This document shows, piece by piece, positions 51,522 to 62,066 of a stretch of DNA of 64,000 nucleotides. The stretch spans positions 1-64,000 of the forward strand of contig NZ_JAOBWS010000007.1 in the NCBI RefSeq assembly GCF_025245835.1. Direction: 5' to 3'. The position numbers were made by a program, and so were the translations under genes. Each line of letters opens with the position of its first letter. Within the stretch, counting starts at the first letter, position 1. The DNA is from Rheinheimera sp. 4Y26 (lineage in GTDB: Bacteria > Pseudomonadota > Gammaproteobacteria > Enterobacterales > Alteromonadaceae). The notes under the pieces were generated by a model. That model was not told the origin of the DNA. It was given only the letters and a program-made list of their open reading frames with translations, and ran no database searches.

Positions 51522-52382
51522 TTACATAGTCTCAAGCTTTTTGCGGGCAGTTGCTGCAGGCTTGGACTTCGGAAAACTTTTGACCAGCTGGTTGTAATAT
51601 TTTTTTGCGGCCGCAGATTCATTCTGCTTTTCCGCCACCATGCCCAGCTTTAATAAAGCATCAGGAACACGGGTGGTATTTGGATACTGGGTGACAACAC
51701 GCTCAAAATGGTTTTTAGCTTTACCTAACTCATTCTTCTGATAATAGAGCTGGCCTAACCAATAATGAGAATTGGAGGTGTAGTCTGAATTCGGATAGTC
51801 ACGGATAAAATTTTCAAACGCCGGAATAGCCGCAGCGTAGTTGTTATCCTTGATCACATAGTTAATGGCTTGTTCGTAAGCCTGTGCTTCTGTCATAGTC
51901 ACAGCAGCTGGCGCTGCCGCAACATCCGCAGTAGCAACCTGATCGGCTGCTACAACGGCTGCGGGATTGCCCGCCGGTACGTTAGCTGGTGTTTGTGCCG
52001 GCACATTTGCAGAAGACTGCACTTGCGACGCTGCACCACCCTGGCCACCCATACGGCGGTCAATTTCCTGATAGATATCGCGTTGTTGTTGCAATATCTC
52101 TTCTAATTTATAAGAGTGCATTTCAGTTTTGCCGCTTAACTCACTGACCTCGTCAAGCAAGGTCTGGAGCTGCTGCTGCATCTGAAGTTGTGCAGCAGCA
52201 CGAGCTTCCACCACACGCTCCAGCGCTGACAGTCGTTCTTCAACAGAACCACTACGGCTACTGGATTGCGCGGCATAACTCTTATTGCTGCTGCGACTTA
52301 AGTCAGCAACGGGCGCCGGATCAGCTAATACAGCTACTGCAACTAAGGAAAGCGCAGTAATCAGTGACTTTTTAACGTCCAT
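51522..52382 (-). CDS. cpoB: cell division coordinator CpoB (YbgF)
   Basis: A 286-residue periplasmic protein: signal peptide (SLITALSLVAVAVLADP), a coiled coil (about 45-98, RLSALERVVEARAAAQ, LQTLLDEVSEL), an Ala/Val/Gln linker and three TPR repeats (about 165-285, starting AYEQAINYVIKDNNYAAAI). CpoB links Tol-Pal constriction to peptidoglycan synthesis. Last gene of the tol-pal group. ATG at 52382 is chosen; a GTG two codons earlier is possible. Confidence 0.92.
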   Translation of the reverse strand: MDVKKSLITALSLVAVAVLADPAPVADLSRSSNKSYAAQSSSRSGSVEERLSALERVVEARAAAQLQMQQQLQTLLDEVSELSGKTEMHSYKLEEILQQQRDIYQEIDRRMGGQGGAASQVQSSANVPAQTPANVPAGNPAAVVAADQVATADVAAAPAAVTMTEAQAYEQAINYVIKDNNYAAAIPAFENFIRDYPNSDYTSNSHYWLGQLYYQKNELGKAKNHFERVVTQYPNTTRVPDALLKLGMVAEKQNESAAAKKYYNQLVKSFPKSKPAATARKKLETM

Positions 52383-52399
52383 GCACACTCACTAGTAAA

Positions 52400-52909
52400 T
52401 TAGTAAACTAAAACAGCGCGACGGTTTTTAGCGAACGCGTCTTCAGTGTTACCAGCGTCAACTGGTTTTTCTTCGCCGTAGCTAACTACAGACATTTGGC
52501 CAGCAGCAACACCCAGGTTTTCCAGGTAGCTTTGAACTGACTGAGCACGACGCTCGCCCAGAGCGATGTTGTACTCTGGAGTACCACGGGCGTCAGTGTG
52601 ACCTTCAACTGTTACAGAAACAGTAGTGCGAGCACGCAGGAAAGCAGCGTGAGCGTCCAGTACTGAAGCGAATTCAGGACGGATAGCTGACTTGTCGAAG
52701 TCGAAGTAAATAGTGTTTTGCTGACGCAGAGCTTCTAATTGCTGACGCAGTTGTTCTGCATCGCTCATGCCTTGATCAACAGCTTGAACTGGAGCGTTGG
52801 TGTTTGCGTTTGCATCGCCAGCGTCAGTTTCGTTGTTAGAGCTACATGCAGCTAAAGTCAGCACTGGCACTGCTACTAACAAACCTTTTAAAACTTTATT
52901 TAAGTTCAT
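52400..52909 (-). CDS. pal: peptidoglycan-associated lipoprotein Pal
   Basis: A 169-residue lipoprotein: lipobox LAAC, a short linker, then the OmpA-like domain (about 60-169), VEGHTDARGTPEYNIALGER (peptidoglycan-binding loop). It ties the outer membrane to peptidoglycan and binds TolB. AAGGAA stands before the ATG at 52909. Confidence 0.96.
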   Translation of the reverse strand: MNLNKVLKGLLVAVPVLTLAACSSNNETDAGDANANTNAPVQAVDQGMSDAEQLRQQLEALRQQNTIYFDFDKSAIRPEFASVLDAHAAFLRARTTVSVTVEGHTDARGTPEYNIALGERRAQSVQSYLENLGVAAGQMSVVSYGEEKPVDAGNTEDAFAKNRRAVLVY

Positions 52910-52950
52910 GATTTTTTCCTTAGTAAAACGATTAACCAAATTTTTGTGTT

Positions 52951-54303
52951 TTATAAAAATGGTGACCAGGCCGGGGATTTTACTCTCCCATTAGCAGCAG
53001 GTAACCTTGCTTTAAAGCGACCATCCATGGATACCAGTGCCAGTACTTGTGACGAACCGTGCAAAGTACTATAGATAATCATTGAGCCGTTAGGCGCAAT
53101 GCTTGGTGACTCATCCAAATAAGTGCGAGTCAGCACTTGCATTTGACGGGTAGTCCTATCCATGCGCGCAATATTATACTGACCGTTTGTGCGGTTTACC
53201 ATAACAATTGCTTGGCCGTTAGGTGTAAATTTACCCGCTAAATTCATTTCACCTTCAAAAGTAACACGAGTTGTCGCTTTTGTATTGATATCAACGGAAT
53301 ATAACTGCGGATTTCCGCCCCTTTCTGAAGTAAAAATAATCGACTGACTATCAGGACTCCAGTTAGGCTCGGTATCAATAGCCCGGTGATTTGTCAATTT
53401 TGCCAGACTCTTACTGGCAATATCCATCACATAGATCTCTGTATTGCCATCTTTTGATAAAGTCATCGCCATTTTACGGCCATCAGGTGACCAAACAGGC
53501 GCACTGTTGATACCTTTAAATGATGTCAGAATACTACGGCGCGCCGTATAAACATCCTGGATATAAATCTGAGATTGTTTGCGTTCAAAAGTAACATAAG
53601 CCAATTTAGTTCCATCCGGTGACCAGGTTGGCGACATTAAAGGCTCTTTGGCCCGTAACAGCACCTGTTCGTTCTCACCATCATAATCGGCAACAACTAA
53701 TTGATAACGATACTCTTGTTTATCACGCACTAATACATAGGCTATTTTGGTGGAAAATGCACCTCTTTCACCTGTCAATTTTTCATAGATAACATCACTC
53801 ATACGATGTGCGTATTGACGAAACAGTTTTCCGGCAATGGTAATTTCGCTTGAATGCAGAATATGATTGTTGCCTGCAACCAAACGACCACTTGAAGTCA
53901 TCATTGGCTGACCAACACCACCATTGGCTTTGATCACATCAACCAGTTCATAACTGATTGTATAACGATCAAGCCCTACTTCTTTTACTGTGCCCATAAC
54001 CACAGCTTCAATGCCTGTTTTACTCCAGGCAGCAGCATTAAACTGACTGCTGTTTTGTGGTTGTTGTGGCATCCGCATCACATTGACCGGATTAAACTTA
54101 CCACTACGCATTAAATCGGCGGCAACAATCTGGCTGATATTTTGTGTTGGCTGGTTTTGCCCCACAAAAGTAAATGGAACTATGGCTACTGGCCGCGCTG
54201 TATCAACACCTTCGGTAATCACAATTTCTAAAGATGCATGACTCTTCAGCGATACAATTGCCATCGCCACTATCGCTGCTTTTCCTATCAACTTGAATAT
54301 CAT
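52951..54303 (-). CDS. tolB: Tol-Pal system protein TolB
   Basis: A 450-residue periplasmic protein: signal peptide ([15 protein letters not shown]), an N-terminal alpha/beta domain, and a six-bladed beta-propeller with repeated SPDGxK/WSPDG motifs. It cycles between Pal and TolA. Length matches the family. Next gene after tolA, 17 bases on. Confidence 0.96.
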   Translation of the reverse strand: MIFKLIGKAAIVAMAIVSLKSHASLEIVITEGVDTARPVAIVPFTFVGQNQPTQNISQIVAADLMRSGKFNPVNVMRMPQQPQNSSQFNAAAWSKTGIEAVVMGTVKEVGLDRYTISYELVDVIKANGGVGQPMMTSSGRLVAGNNHILHSSEITIAGKLFRQYAHRMSDVIYEKLTGERGAFSTKIAYVLVRDKQEYRYQLVVADYDGENEQVLLRAKEPLMSPTWSPDGTKLAYVTFERKQSQIYIQDVYTARRSILTSFKGINSAPVWSPDGRKMAMTLSKDGNTEIYVMDIASKSLAKLTNHRAIDTEPNWSPDSQSIIFTSERGGNPQLYSVDINTKATTRVTFEGEMNLAGKFTPNGQAIVMVNRTNGQYNIARMDRTTRQMQVLTRTYLDESPSIAPNGSMIIYSTLHGSSQVLALVSMDGRFKARLPAANGRVKSPAWSPFL

Positions 54304-54320
54304 TGTCGTATCGTCTCAAC

Positions 54321-55241
54321 TTATTTTTTAAATGGTAACTTCAATTGACGGAACTCCGCATTCAACTCAGGATCTTCCGGCATTGGGAACCGACCGACCC
54401 GGTTGATCGCATTGACCGCGGCATTACAAACGCCAGGATCACCGCCTTCAACATTCATGTTAATCACAAAACCATTACTGGCGAGGCTCAGTGAAATCAC
54501 ACATTCTTTGCCATTCATGGTGTCGTCAGTAAACCAGCTCTGCCGCACCCGCTCCACAATCATGGCCACATAACGCTGTTTCTCAGTGAGTAACTGCCCC
54601 TGCCTTGCCAGACGTCTTGCCTCTTCGGCTTCTTCTGCCAGCTCATCTTCCATCATCTGCTCTTCAGCCTGACGTTCGAGCTCCTGCTGACGTTTTTTCT
54701 CTTCAGCTTTTTTCTTCTTTAACTCTTCTGCTTTTTTCTTTTTCGCTAACTCGTCTTTTTTCTTTTTCTCAAGACGGGCTTTTTCTTCAGCCTTTTTCTT
54801 TGCTTCTTCTTTTTTCTTTTTTTCCTGTTCTTTCTTCAGCTTTTCCTGCTCTTTTTTCTTTTTAAGCGCGATATCAGCTTCTTTTTTCTTTTTCTCAGCT
54901 TCGAGCTTTTTCTTTACGATCAGCTCTTTTTCCTGCTGCAGTTTTTTCTCTTCCTGCCGTTTTATTTCCGGATCTTCTTTCGGCTCTTCTTTCAGCGGTT
55001 CAGGTTCTTTTTTCGGCGGCTCTTTTTTCGGTTCTGGTTTCTTTTTTGTTGCCTTGTCTGCTTCTTTGATTTTTGGATCTTCAACCACGCTGGCCTGCAG
55101 TGGCGCATTGCTTGCCGAATACAATGGCACAACAATCACTTCATTTTTTTTAAAAAAGTTAAAATTGATAAACATTGCCAGAAATAACAGCAGGTGCACC
55201 CCTGCCGATATTTGCAGCGCCTTCTTAAACGACGGATCCAT
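54321..55241 (-). CDS. tolA: Tol-Pal system protein TolA
   Basis: A 306-residue inner-membrane protein: one N-terminal membrane helix (SAGVHLLLFLAMFINFNFF), a long Lys/Glu/Ala-rich helix (about 60-205, e.g. KKEQEKLKKEQEKKKKEEA), and a globular C-terminal domain (about 215-306, with RVRQSWFTDDTMNGKECVIS). It spans the periplasm and connects TolQR to TolB and Pal. Start ATG follows GGAGTC. Confidence 0.95.
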   Translation of the reverse strand: MDPSFKKALQISAGVHLLLFLAMFINFNFFKKNEVIVVPLYSASNAPLQASVVEDPKIKEADKATKKKPEPKKEPPKKEPEPLKEEPKEDPEIKRQEEKKLQQEKELIVKKKLEAEKKKKEADIALKKKKEQEKLKKEQEKKKKEEAKKKAEEKARLEKKKKDELAKKKKAEELKKKKAEEKKRQQELERQAEEQMMEDELAEEAEEARRLARQGQLLTEKQRYVAMIVERVRQSWFTDDTMNGKECVISLSLASNGFVINMNVEGGDPGVCNAAVNAINRVGRFPMPEDPELNAEFRQLKLPFKK

Positions 55242-55242
55242 G

Positions 55243-55674
55243 TTATTTGGACTCCACGTCTTCTGTCATCAATCCTACTGCCGGCGCACCAGCTTGTTTC
55301 ATCAGATTTAGTAAATGAATCACAGCATTGTAATCAACGCGGCCGTCGGCTTTAAGAATCACCTGGGTGCCTGGTTCAATGGTCAGGGTGTCCATCACTT
55401 CAGCCTGCAGCTGCTCAGCATTCATTGGCCCTTTGTTGACACCATCTTTTTCGTAATAATACAAACCCGCTTCATCAACAGTGGCCACAATAGGGGTTTT
55501 GCCATCTTTCATCTGCTCTATGGGCTCAGCTTTTGATTTTGGCAGTTCTACTTTTACGCCTTGAGTAATGATGGGCGTGGTCACCATAAAAATAATCAGC
55601 AGCACCAACATCACGTCGATATAAGGCACCACGTTTATTTCCGCCACCATGCGGCGTTTTTTGCGCACGTACAT
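55243..55674 (-). CDS. tolR: Tol-Pal system protein TolR
   Basis: A 143-residue ExbD-like protein: one membrane helix with the ion-channel Asp in NVVPYIDVMLVLLIIFMVT (Asp about 20) and a periplasmic domain. It forms the stator with TolQ. Its start overlaps the TolQ stop by one base (TAATG), and TolA follows within two bases, so the three are tightly coupled. Confidence 0.96.
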   Translation of the reverse strand: MYVRKKRRMVAEINVVPYIDVMLVLLIIFMVTTPIITQGVKVELPKSKAEPIEQMKDGKTPIVATVDEAGLYYYEKDGVNKGPMNAEQLQAEVMDTLTIEPGTQVILKADGRVDYNAVIHLLNLMKQAGAPAVGLMTEDVESK

Positions 55675-56360
55675 TATTGATTGTCTCCGCCACTGACGGC
55701 CTGGCGATGCAGGATATTGGCAAACTCTTCCACAAAGTTGGCATAGGAGTTTTCCAGTTGTTCAACGCGGTGTGAAAATCTGTTGTAGGCGATAACGGCC
55801 GGAATAGCGGCAAACAAACCAATGGCAGTCGCGATCAGGGCTTCCGCAATACCAGGTGCCACCATGGCTAAAGTGGCCTGCTGCACCGCACCTAAAGCGA
55901 TAAATGAATTCATAATACCCCAGACAGTGCCAAACAGACCGATATAAGGGCTGATAGAACCGACAGTGGCCAGGAACGGTAAATGAGTTTCCAGACGCTC
56001 AACTTCACGGGATAAACCAACACGCATCGCGCGCTGAGTGCCTTCCATTACAGCGCTTGGCTGACGGGCATTGGTTTTGTGTAAACGGGCAAATTCTTTA
56101 AAACCGGCTTTAAACAAAGACTCCATACCACTGACATTAGCGCGGGCACTTACTTCGTTATACAGCTTTGATAAATCGATACCAGACCAGAAACGGTCTT
56201 CAAATTTCCGGGTGTCTTCGATAGCGGCATTCAGTGCTTTATTGCGCTGGATAATCATGGCCCAGGACACGACTGAAGCTGCGACCAGAATAGCCATCAC
56301 ACATTGCACCACAAAGCTTGCATGAAGGATAAGTTCGAGAATTGAAAGTTGACCAGCCAC
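55674..56360 (-). CDS. tolQ: Tol-Pal system protein TolQ
   Basis: A 228-residue ExbB-like protein with three membrane segments (about 11-32, 131-152, 166-190) and the conserved [14 protein letters not shown] and [16 protein letters not shown] segments. It conducts protons with TolR. It is the first gene of the group here; the usual ybgC is missing upstream. Confidence 0.96.
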   Translation of the reverse strand: MAGQLSILELILHASFVVQCVMAILVAASVVSWAMIIQRNKALNAAIEDTRKFEDRFWSGIDLSKLYNEVSARANVSGMESLFKAGFKEFARLHKTNARQPSAVMEGTQRAMRVGLSREVERLETHLPFLATVGSISPYIGLFGTVWGIMNSFIALGAVQQATLAMVAPGIAEALIATAIGLFAAIPAVIAYNRFSHRVEQLENSYANFVEEFANILHRQAVSGGDNQ

Positions 56361-56758
56361 CTGAAAACACCTCTAAAAAACGCTGAAATAAAGCAACAAA
56401 TTTGGGCGCTATGATATGGGACACCGCGCCCTAACTCAACAGCGCAGCCCCTGCTATACCGAAAAATAATTCGCCTTGCCACAGCTGGCCTGTGCTTTAC
56501 CAGTCTGTTGAAACAAATGTCGGGCAAAAGTTCATTTTTTACGTTAAAACGGCCTATTTCAGCGATAAAACGGCGAAATCAGATTTTTATGTCGACAATT
56601 GATGAAAAAAATAATTGGAAGTATTCATTTCAGGTTCAGCATAAAGCAGGATGAATTCATATATATCAAGGCTTGCACAGCAAATGTGACCATTATTCAC
56701 TATTTATGAATTTTTATTCGCATTACTTTTATTAATGTAAATCGGCAATTTTTCTCGT

Positions 56759-56787
56759 TTGAAGTAATTATTCTAAATCCTTAAGAT
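56759..56787 (+). promoter_or_regulatory. sigma-70 promoter of the candidate sRNA
   Basis: TTGAAG (56759-56764) and TAAGAT (56782-56787) are spaced by exactly 17 bases. The start would lie near 56793-56795. Confidence 0.7.
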
Positions 56788-56793
56788 ACGCAG

Positions 56794-56962
56794 GTGTTCT
56801 GAGCTAGCGCAACGGTGTAATACGAGGGTGTTCACTGTAGTTGAGATCACAGAGTGATTGGAACCCCACTTAAGCGGTTCGGATCGCTCAGCATGTTCCC
56901 TGGATTTTTGAAGTTCTACTTCAACTTGTTGCATTGGCCCGCTGCTTAGCGGGCTTTTTTTT
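56794..56962 (+). ncRNA. candidate structured small RNA, about 170 nt
   Basis: Bounded by the promoter above and a strong terminator (GCCCGCT-GCTT-AGCGGGC, then eight T; 56937-56962). Inside are CTGAGC (56799-56804) complementary to GCTCAG (56886-56891) and a TTGAAGT-TCT-ACTTCAA hairpin (56908-56924). No ORF of useful length. It runs opposite to all neighbours. It does not match 6S, 4.5S, tmRNA or Spot 42 in my reading. Function unknown. Confidence 0.6.
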
Positions 56963-57026
56963 ATCCAAAAATCAGCATCTTGCCCCTGCAGCTAATGACA
57001 GCTGCAGTGGTGTGGACTTAGGTGGG

Positions 57027-58043
57027 TTATTCCTGCGATGTTGCCGGCAAGTCAAAACCAAAATGGGCATAAGCGTGTTTTGATGCAATACGGCCACGTG
57101 GCGTGCGCTGGATAAAACCCTGCTGAATTAAAAAAGGCTCTATCACATCTTCTATCGTGTCTTTTTCTTCACCTATGGCCGCCGCCAGGTTATCCAGGCC
57201 CACAGGGCCACCCATAAATTTTTCGATAATGGCCAGCATCAGTTTGCGATCCATATAGTCAAAACCCTGTGCATCGACATCCACCATCAATAATGCCTGA
57301 TTGGCAATGTCGGTACTGACCACACCGTTCGATTTTACCTGGGCAAAATCCCGCACCCGTCGAAGCAGCCTGTTGGCAATTCGTGGTGTGCCCCGCGAAC
57401 GACGGGCAATTTCAGTGGCAGCAGGCAAATCCAGCTGCAGGTTCAGAAAATGGGCCGAACGCAGAATAATCTGCGCCAACTCATCAACTTTATAAAACTC
57501 CAGCCTTTGTACTATGCCAAATCTGTCCCGCAGCGGCGAGGTTAAAGCGCCGGCTCTGGTGGTGGCGCCAACCAGAGTAAAAGGCGGTAAGTCCAGTTTA
57601 ATCGAACGAGCCGCCGGACCTTCACCAATCATGATATCAAGCTGATAGTCTTCCATTGCCGGATATAAAATCTCTTCAACCACCGGGCTTAAACGATGAA
57701 TTTCATCGATAAAAAGTACATCGTTGGGTTCAAGATTGGTTAAAAGCGCGGCTAAATCACCGGCCTTTTCCAGCACTGGGCCTGAGGTTTGTTTGATATT
57801 TACGCCCATTTCGTTGGCAACTATCATCGCAAGCGTGGTTTTACCTAAACCCGGTGGACCAAAAATAAGTAAGTGATCCAGAGGTTCGCTTCTGCCGCGG
57901 GCCGCTTCGATAAAAATGGCCATTTGCTCACGCACATGACTTTGGCCTGTGTAATCCGCCAGAGATTTGGGACGAATAGCCCGATCAATAACTTCATCTT
58001 CCCGACTGGCCGAAGGGGCTATTAAACGATCTGCTTCTATCAT
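57027..58043 (-). CDS. ruvB: Holliday junction helicase RuvB
   Basis: A 338-residue AAA+ motor: Walker [12 protein letters not shown] (about 62), Walker [10 protein letters not shown] (about 110), sensor 1 GATTRAG (about 158), and a winged-helix C-terminus. It drives branch migration with RuvA. Length typical. Follows ruvA on the strand by 59 bases. Confidence 0.97.
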   Translation of the reverse strand: MIEADRLIAPSASREDEVIDRAIRPKSLADYTGQSHVREQMAIFIEAARGRSEPLDHLLIFGPPGLGKTTLAMIVANEMGVNIKQTSGPVLEKAGDLAALLTNLEPNDVLFIDEIHRLSPVVEEILYPAMEDYQLDIMIGEGPAARSIKLDLPPFTLVGATTRAGALTSPLRDRFGIVQRLEFYKVDELAQIILRSAHFLNLQLDLPAATEIARRSRGTPRIANRLLRRVRDFAQVKSNGVVSTDIANQALLMVDVDAQGFDYMDRKLMLAIIEKFMGGPVGLDNLAAAIGEEKDTIEDVIEPFLIQQGFIQRTPRGRIASKHAYAHFGFDLPATSQE

Positions 58044-58102
58044 GGCTGGCTACTCAATCGGATCTTGTTGTGATGCAACAAAACGCCTTGGTTAATTCCT
58101 GA

Positions 58103-58726
58103 TTAAATCATCGACTTTAACGCAGCTTTGATCAGCTGTTCACTGCCAAGATCTGCTTTAAATACTTTTTTCACCGCCAATGCGGCCTGTGACTGACTAT
58201 AACCCAGCGAAATCAGTGCGCTGATAGCATCTGCTTCCGGGCTTTCTTTGAGCTCAAAACTTTGAACTTCATCATCACCCAGCACCAGATGATCAGTGAC
58301 AGGCGTGGCTACAGACAAACCCCAGTCTTTGAGTTTATCGCGCATTTCCACCAATAAACGTTCGGCGGTTTTTTTGCCAACACCAGGCAGTTTTACCAAA
58401 GTGCTGATGTCGTCATGCTGCACACAACGCACGAACTGACTAGCCGTTAAACCCGACAAAATTGTCAGTGCCATTTTCGGGCCAATGCCGTTTGCTTTAA
58501 TTAACTGGCGGAATAAACTACGCTCCGTTGGATTAGCAAAACCATATAACAGCTGGGCATCTTCCCTGACCACAAAGTGGGTATATATAGTGGCTTCCTG
58601 GCCAACAGCCGGCAAGGTATAAAAACTGGTCAGCGGCAACTGCACTTCGTACCCTACCCCAGCCACTTCAATCAATAAATCCGGGGCTTGTTTTTCGGCG
58701 ATAATGCCTCTTAATCGACCAATCAT
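58103..58726 (-). CDS. ruvA: Holliday junction DNA-binding protein RuvA
   Basis: A 207-residue protein: OB domain ([20 protein letters not shown] at the start), helix-hairpin-helix motifs ([13 protein letters not shown] and [12 protein letters not shown]), and the C-terminal UBA-like domain that contacts RuvB (from about 155). Typical length. Confidence 0.97.
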   Translation of the reverse strand: MIGRLRGIIAEKQAPDLLIEVAGVGYEVQLPLTSFYTLPAVGQEATIYTHFVVREDAQLLYGFANPTERSLFRQLIKANGIGPKMALTILSGLTASQFVRCVQHDDISTLVKLPGVGKKTAERLLVEMRDKLKDWGLSVATPVTDHLVLGDDEVQSFELKESPEADAISALISLGYSQSQAALAVKKVFKADLGSEQLIKAALKSMI

Positions 58727-58795
58727 AAAAATCCTGCTGCATAAAAATGCGAATTGCTGTTATTTGCGATGTTAGCTCAGGCTAACCCAGGCGGC

Positions 58796-59317
58796 TTATC
58801 TTAAGCGGCCACGCACTGTTTTACTGGCCTGCCCTGCCATACTGATTAAACTTTGCTGGGTATGACCATGGCACAGCGCCACCGCCAATGCATCGGCAGC
58901 GTCCGCCTGCGGGCTGGCTGGCAGCTTCAGCAGGGTTTTCACCATATGCTGCACCTGAGTTTTATCGGCCGCACCTGTGCCGACCACAGATTGTTTGACC
59001 TGACGGGCAGAATACTCAAATACTTCAAGCCCAGCCACTTTAGCGGCGACAATAGCAGCACCGCGGGCCTGACCCAGCTTGAGCGCAGAGTCGGGGTTGC
59101 GCGCCATAAACACCTGCTCTATGGCAAAAACTGTGGGCCGGGTTTGTTCAATAATTTGACTGACGCCGTCAAAAATTTGCTTAAGCCGATCCGGCATTTC
59201 ACCAAGCGTCATCCGGATACAACCACTGGCGATATACTCAAATTTAGAACCCTGCTGTCGGATCACGCCGTAGCCTGTGAGCCGGCTGCCAGGGTCTATG
59301 CCAAGAATAATATTCAA
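58796..59317 (-). CDS. ruvC: Holliday junction resolvase RuvC
   Basis: A 173-residue nuclease with acidic catalytic residues: [14 protein letters not shown] (Asp 7), FAIEQVF (Glu about 68) and the C-terminal [10 protein letters not shown] (Asp about 140/143). It cuts Holliday junctions. Two bases separate it from yebC. Confidence 0.97.
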   Translation of the reverse strand: MNIILGIDPGSRLTGYGVIRQQGSKFEYIASGCIRMTLGEMPDRLKQIFDGVSQIIEQTRPTVFAIEQVFMARNPDSALKLGQARGAAIVAAKVAGLEVFEYSARQVKQSVVGTGAADKTQVQHMVKTLLKLPASPQADAADALAVALCHGHTQQSLISMAGQASKTVRGRLR

Positions 59318-59319
59318 GC

Positions 59320-60063
59320 TTATTCCACCAGCGCCAGCACATCATCACTGATGTCGGCATTGTGATAGACGTTTTGCACATCGTCAAAATCTTCAAGCAT
59401 ATCAATCAGCTTGAAAAACTTCACCACAGTGTCAGCATCAATCTCGGCTTTGGTTGAAGGCACTAAACTCACTTCGGCATGTTCGGCCTGTAAACCGGCA
59501 CGCTCCAGAGCTTCTTTGACATCCAGAAACAGCTCAGGACTGGTGACCACCTCAAAGGAACCATCGTCATGCGCCACTACGTCATCAGCACCGGCATCCA
59601 GCGCTTGCTCCATCAGTTTGTCTTCATCAACACCTGATGCAAAACTTAATAAGCCCTGACGCGAGAATAAATAAGACACAGAGCCGTTGGTGCCAAGATT
59701 GCCACCATATTTCGTGAAGGCACTGCGCACATCCTGCACAGTACGTTTGTGGTTGTCGGTGAGAGTTTCAACAATAATCGCCACGCCGTTCGGGCCATAA
59801 CCTTCGTACACCAGCTCTTCAAAATTTTCGCCACCGTTGTCACCGGCGCCGCGTTTTACTGCACGCTCAATCACATCCCGCGATAAATTATTCAGCAGCG
59901 CTTTGGCAATGGCGGTCCGTAATCTCGGGTTGCCGTCCGGATCTGCGCCTTGTTTGGCGGCAACTGTCAACTCGCGGATCAGCTTGGTAAATATTTTCAC
60001 CTTTTTGGCATCCTGACGCGCCTTGCGGTGCTTCATGTTGGCCCATTTACTATGACCTGCCAT
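59320..60063 (-). CDS. yebC: YebC/PmpR-family protein
   Basis: A 247-residue protein beginning [19 protein letters not shown], the family signature, and continuing with the three-domain YebC layout. Members act as regulators or as translation factors easing polyproline stalls. It is encoded between aspS and ruvC, its usual place. Confidence 0.95.
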   Translation of the reverse strand: MAGHSKWANMKHRKARQDAKKVKIFTKLIRELTVAAKQGADPDGNPRLRTAIAKALLNNLSRDVIERAVKRGAGDNGGENFEELVYEGYGPNGVAIIVETLTDNHKRTVQDVRSAFTKYGGNLGTNGSVSYLFSRQGLLSFASGVDEDKLMEQALDAGADDVVAHDDGSFEVVTSPELFLDVKEALERAGLQAEHAEVSLVPSTKAEIDADTVVKFFKLIDMLEDFDDVQNVYHNADISDDVLALVE

Positions 60064-60125
60064 CTTGATACTCCCTCAATAACAAAACTTGTAATGATCT
60101 GCCAGCACGGACTGACTGCAGAGAT

Positions 60126-60155
60126 AAAAACGGCGACATAGTGTCGCCGTTTTTT
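60126..60155 (-). terminator. terminator between aspS and yebC
   Basis: ACGGCGACA-TAG-TGTCGCCGT, with A and T runs on both sides; ends leftward aspS transcripts and could act in both directions. Confidence 0.85.
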
Positions 60156-60202
60156 GCTGAAGCTACTGTGGTCAATGCCACAGTGACATGCTGTGGTCGC
60201 TG

Positions 60203-61990
60203 TTATTTGTCAGCTTCAGCTTTGGCAACAACGGCAATGCCCAGATCGGCCAGTTGTTGTGGATTGGCAAAACCAGGAGCGTCTGTCAACGGACAAGCGG
60301 CGGTGGCTGTTTTCGGGAATGCCATCACATCACGGATAGACGTCGCGCCTGTCATCAGCATCACTAACCGGTCCAGACCAAAAGCCAGACCTGCATGTGG
60401 TGGCGCACCGTAGCGTAATGCTTCTAACAGGAAGCCAAATTTTTCCGCAGCTTCTTCATCGCTGATGCCCAATAACTGGAACACTTTGGCTTGTACTTCA
60501 GGCGTGTGAATACGCACAGAACCACCGCCTAACTCAGTCCCGTTTAATACCATGTCGTAGGCGTTGGATAATAATGTACCAAGTTCCAGCTTGTCGGTAT
60601 CAGTCGACAGGAAAGCTGCTGTATCCAAAGGTGAAGTAAAGGGATGGTGCACAGCGGAATAACTGCCATCATCGTTTTCTTCAAACATTGGGAAATCAAC
60701 CACCCACAGCGGCTTCCAGCCAGGCTGAGTGATACCTAAATCTTCACCCAGTTTTAAGCGCAGCGCGCCCATGGCTTCACACACCACTTTGGCCCTGTCA
60801 GCACCAAAGAAAATCAGGTCGCCGTTTTGTGCGCCGGTGCGCGCTAAAATTTCTGCAACTATGTCGGCTGTTAAAAACTTGGCAACTGGCGACTGAACGC
60901 CTTCCAGGCCTTGTGTTACATCGTTCACTTTTAACCAGGCCAGACCCTTGGCACCATAAATACCCACAAAAGCGGTGTAGGTGTCGATGTCTTTGCGGGA
61001 AACTTTTTCAGCGGCGCCAGGTACTTTTAACGCAACGACACGACCTTTCGGGTCATTAGCCGGGCCTGAGAACACTTTAAAATCAACATCTTTAAGTAAA
61101 TCAGCCACATCAACAAACTGCATTGGATTACGTAAATCCGGTTTGTCTGAACCGTATAAACGCATGGCTTCAAAATAGGTCATCTGTGGCAGTTTGCCTA
61201 AATCCACATCCAGCATCGATTTAAACATCGACACCACCATTTCTTCAGTCACAGCCATCACTTGTTCGGCGGTCATAAAGCTGGTTTCGATATCAATCTG
61301 GGTGAATTCCGGCTGACGGTCGGCACGTAAATCTTCGTCACGGAAACATTTGACGATTTGATAATAGCGGTCCATGCCGCCCATCATCAGCAGCTGCTTA
61401 AACAACTGTGGTGATTGTGGCAACGCAAAAAACTGGCCTTTATGGGTGCGGCTTGGTACTAAATAATCGCGGGCACCTTCTGGGGTTGCTTTGGTCAGAA
61501 TAGGCGTTTCAATATCTAAAAAGCCGTTGCTGTCCATAAAGTTACGGACAAAACTGGTGACTTTGGCGCGGAATTTTAATCTGTCGCTCATCACAGGGCG
61601 ACGGATATCTAAATAACGGTATTTGAGGCGCTGCTCTTCACTGTTGTTCTGGTTAAAGTCCAGTGGCAGGGCCGGTGCTTTGTTCAGTATGGTTAAGGCT
61701 GAAGCGTAAACTTCCACTTCACCGGTCGCCATGTCTTTATTCACCTGAGAGTCAGGACGGGCGCGCACAGTGCCGGTAATCTGCACACAGAATTCGTTGC
61801 GCAGCTCAGCGGCCTGAGCAAACATTTGCGTTAAATCCGGATCAAAAAACACCTGCACCAGACCTTCACGGTCGCGCAGGTCAACAAATATCAGACCACC
61901 GAGGTCACGACGACGGTTGATCCAACCGCACAGAGAAACTTGTTGCCCGACATGTTGTGCGTTCAACAGACCGCAATAATGACTACGCAT
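60203..61990 (-). CDS. aspS: aspartyl-tRNA synthetase
   Basis: A 595-residue class II synthetase: N-terminal OB anticodon domain ([19 protein letters not shown], about 15-33), motif 2 in [21 protein letters not shown] (split), the bacterial insertion domain (about 290-420), and motif 3 [15 protein letters not shown] near 545. It charges tRNA-Asp. GGATC precedes the ATG. Length matches E. coli (590). Confidence 0.97.
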   Translation of the reverse strand: MRSHYCGLLNAQHVGQQVSLCGWINRRRDLGGLIFVDLRDREGLVQVFFDPDLTQMFAQAAELRNEFCVQITGTVRARPDSQVNKDMATGEVEVYASALTILNKAPALPLDFNQNNSEEQRLKYRYLDIRRPVMSDRLKFRAKVTSFVRNFMDSNGFLDIETPILTKATPEGARDYLVPSRTHKGQFFALPQSPQLFKQLLMMGGMDRYYQIVKCFRDEDLRADRQPEFTQIDIETSFMTAEQVMAVTEEMVVSMFKSMLDVDLGKLPQMTYFEAMRLYGSDKPDLRNPMQFVDVADLLKDVDFKVFSGPANDPKGRVVALKVPGAAEKVSRKDIDTYTAFVGIYGAKGLAWLKVNDVTQGLEGVQSPVAKFLTADIVAEILARTGAQNGDLIFFGADRAKVVCEAMGALRLKLGEDLGITQPGWKPLWVVDFPMFEENDDGSYSAVHHPFTSPLDTAAFLSTDTDKLELGTLLSNAYDMVLNGTELGGGSVRIHTPEVQAKVFQLLGISDEEAAEKFGFLLEALRYGAPPHAGLAFGLDRLVMLMTGATSIRDVMAFPKTATAACPLTDAPGFANPQQLADLGIAVVAKAEADK

Positions 61991-62066
61991 GCACTGATCC
62001 TTTCTACCGGTACTTGAGCTTTACGCTGAAAAATGAGCGCCAATTATATAGAAAAGATCTCTAAAG

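Larger units (their letters stand above)
56361..57026. other. ruvB-tolQ gap, no gene
   Basis: This 666-bp region has no supported protein gene. Its left part (56361-56750) is AT-rich and should hold the tolQ promoter. Its right part carries the rightward candidate RNA. In many relatives ybgC occupies this position. Confidence 0.6.

Noticed and set aside
57027-58726. SOS (LexA) box upstream of ruvA
   Set aside because: The 58727-58795 gap has no CTGT-N8-ACAG match good enough to report.
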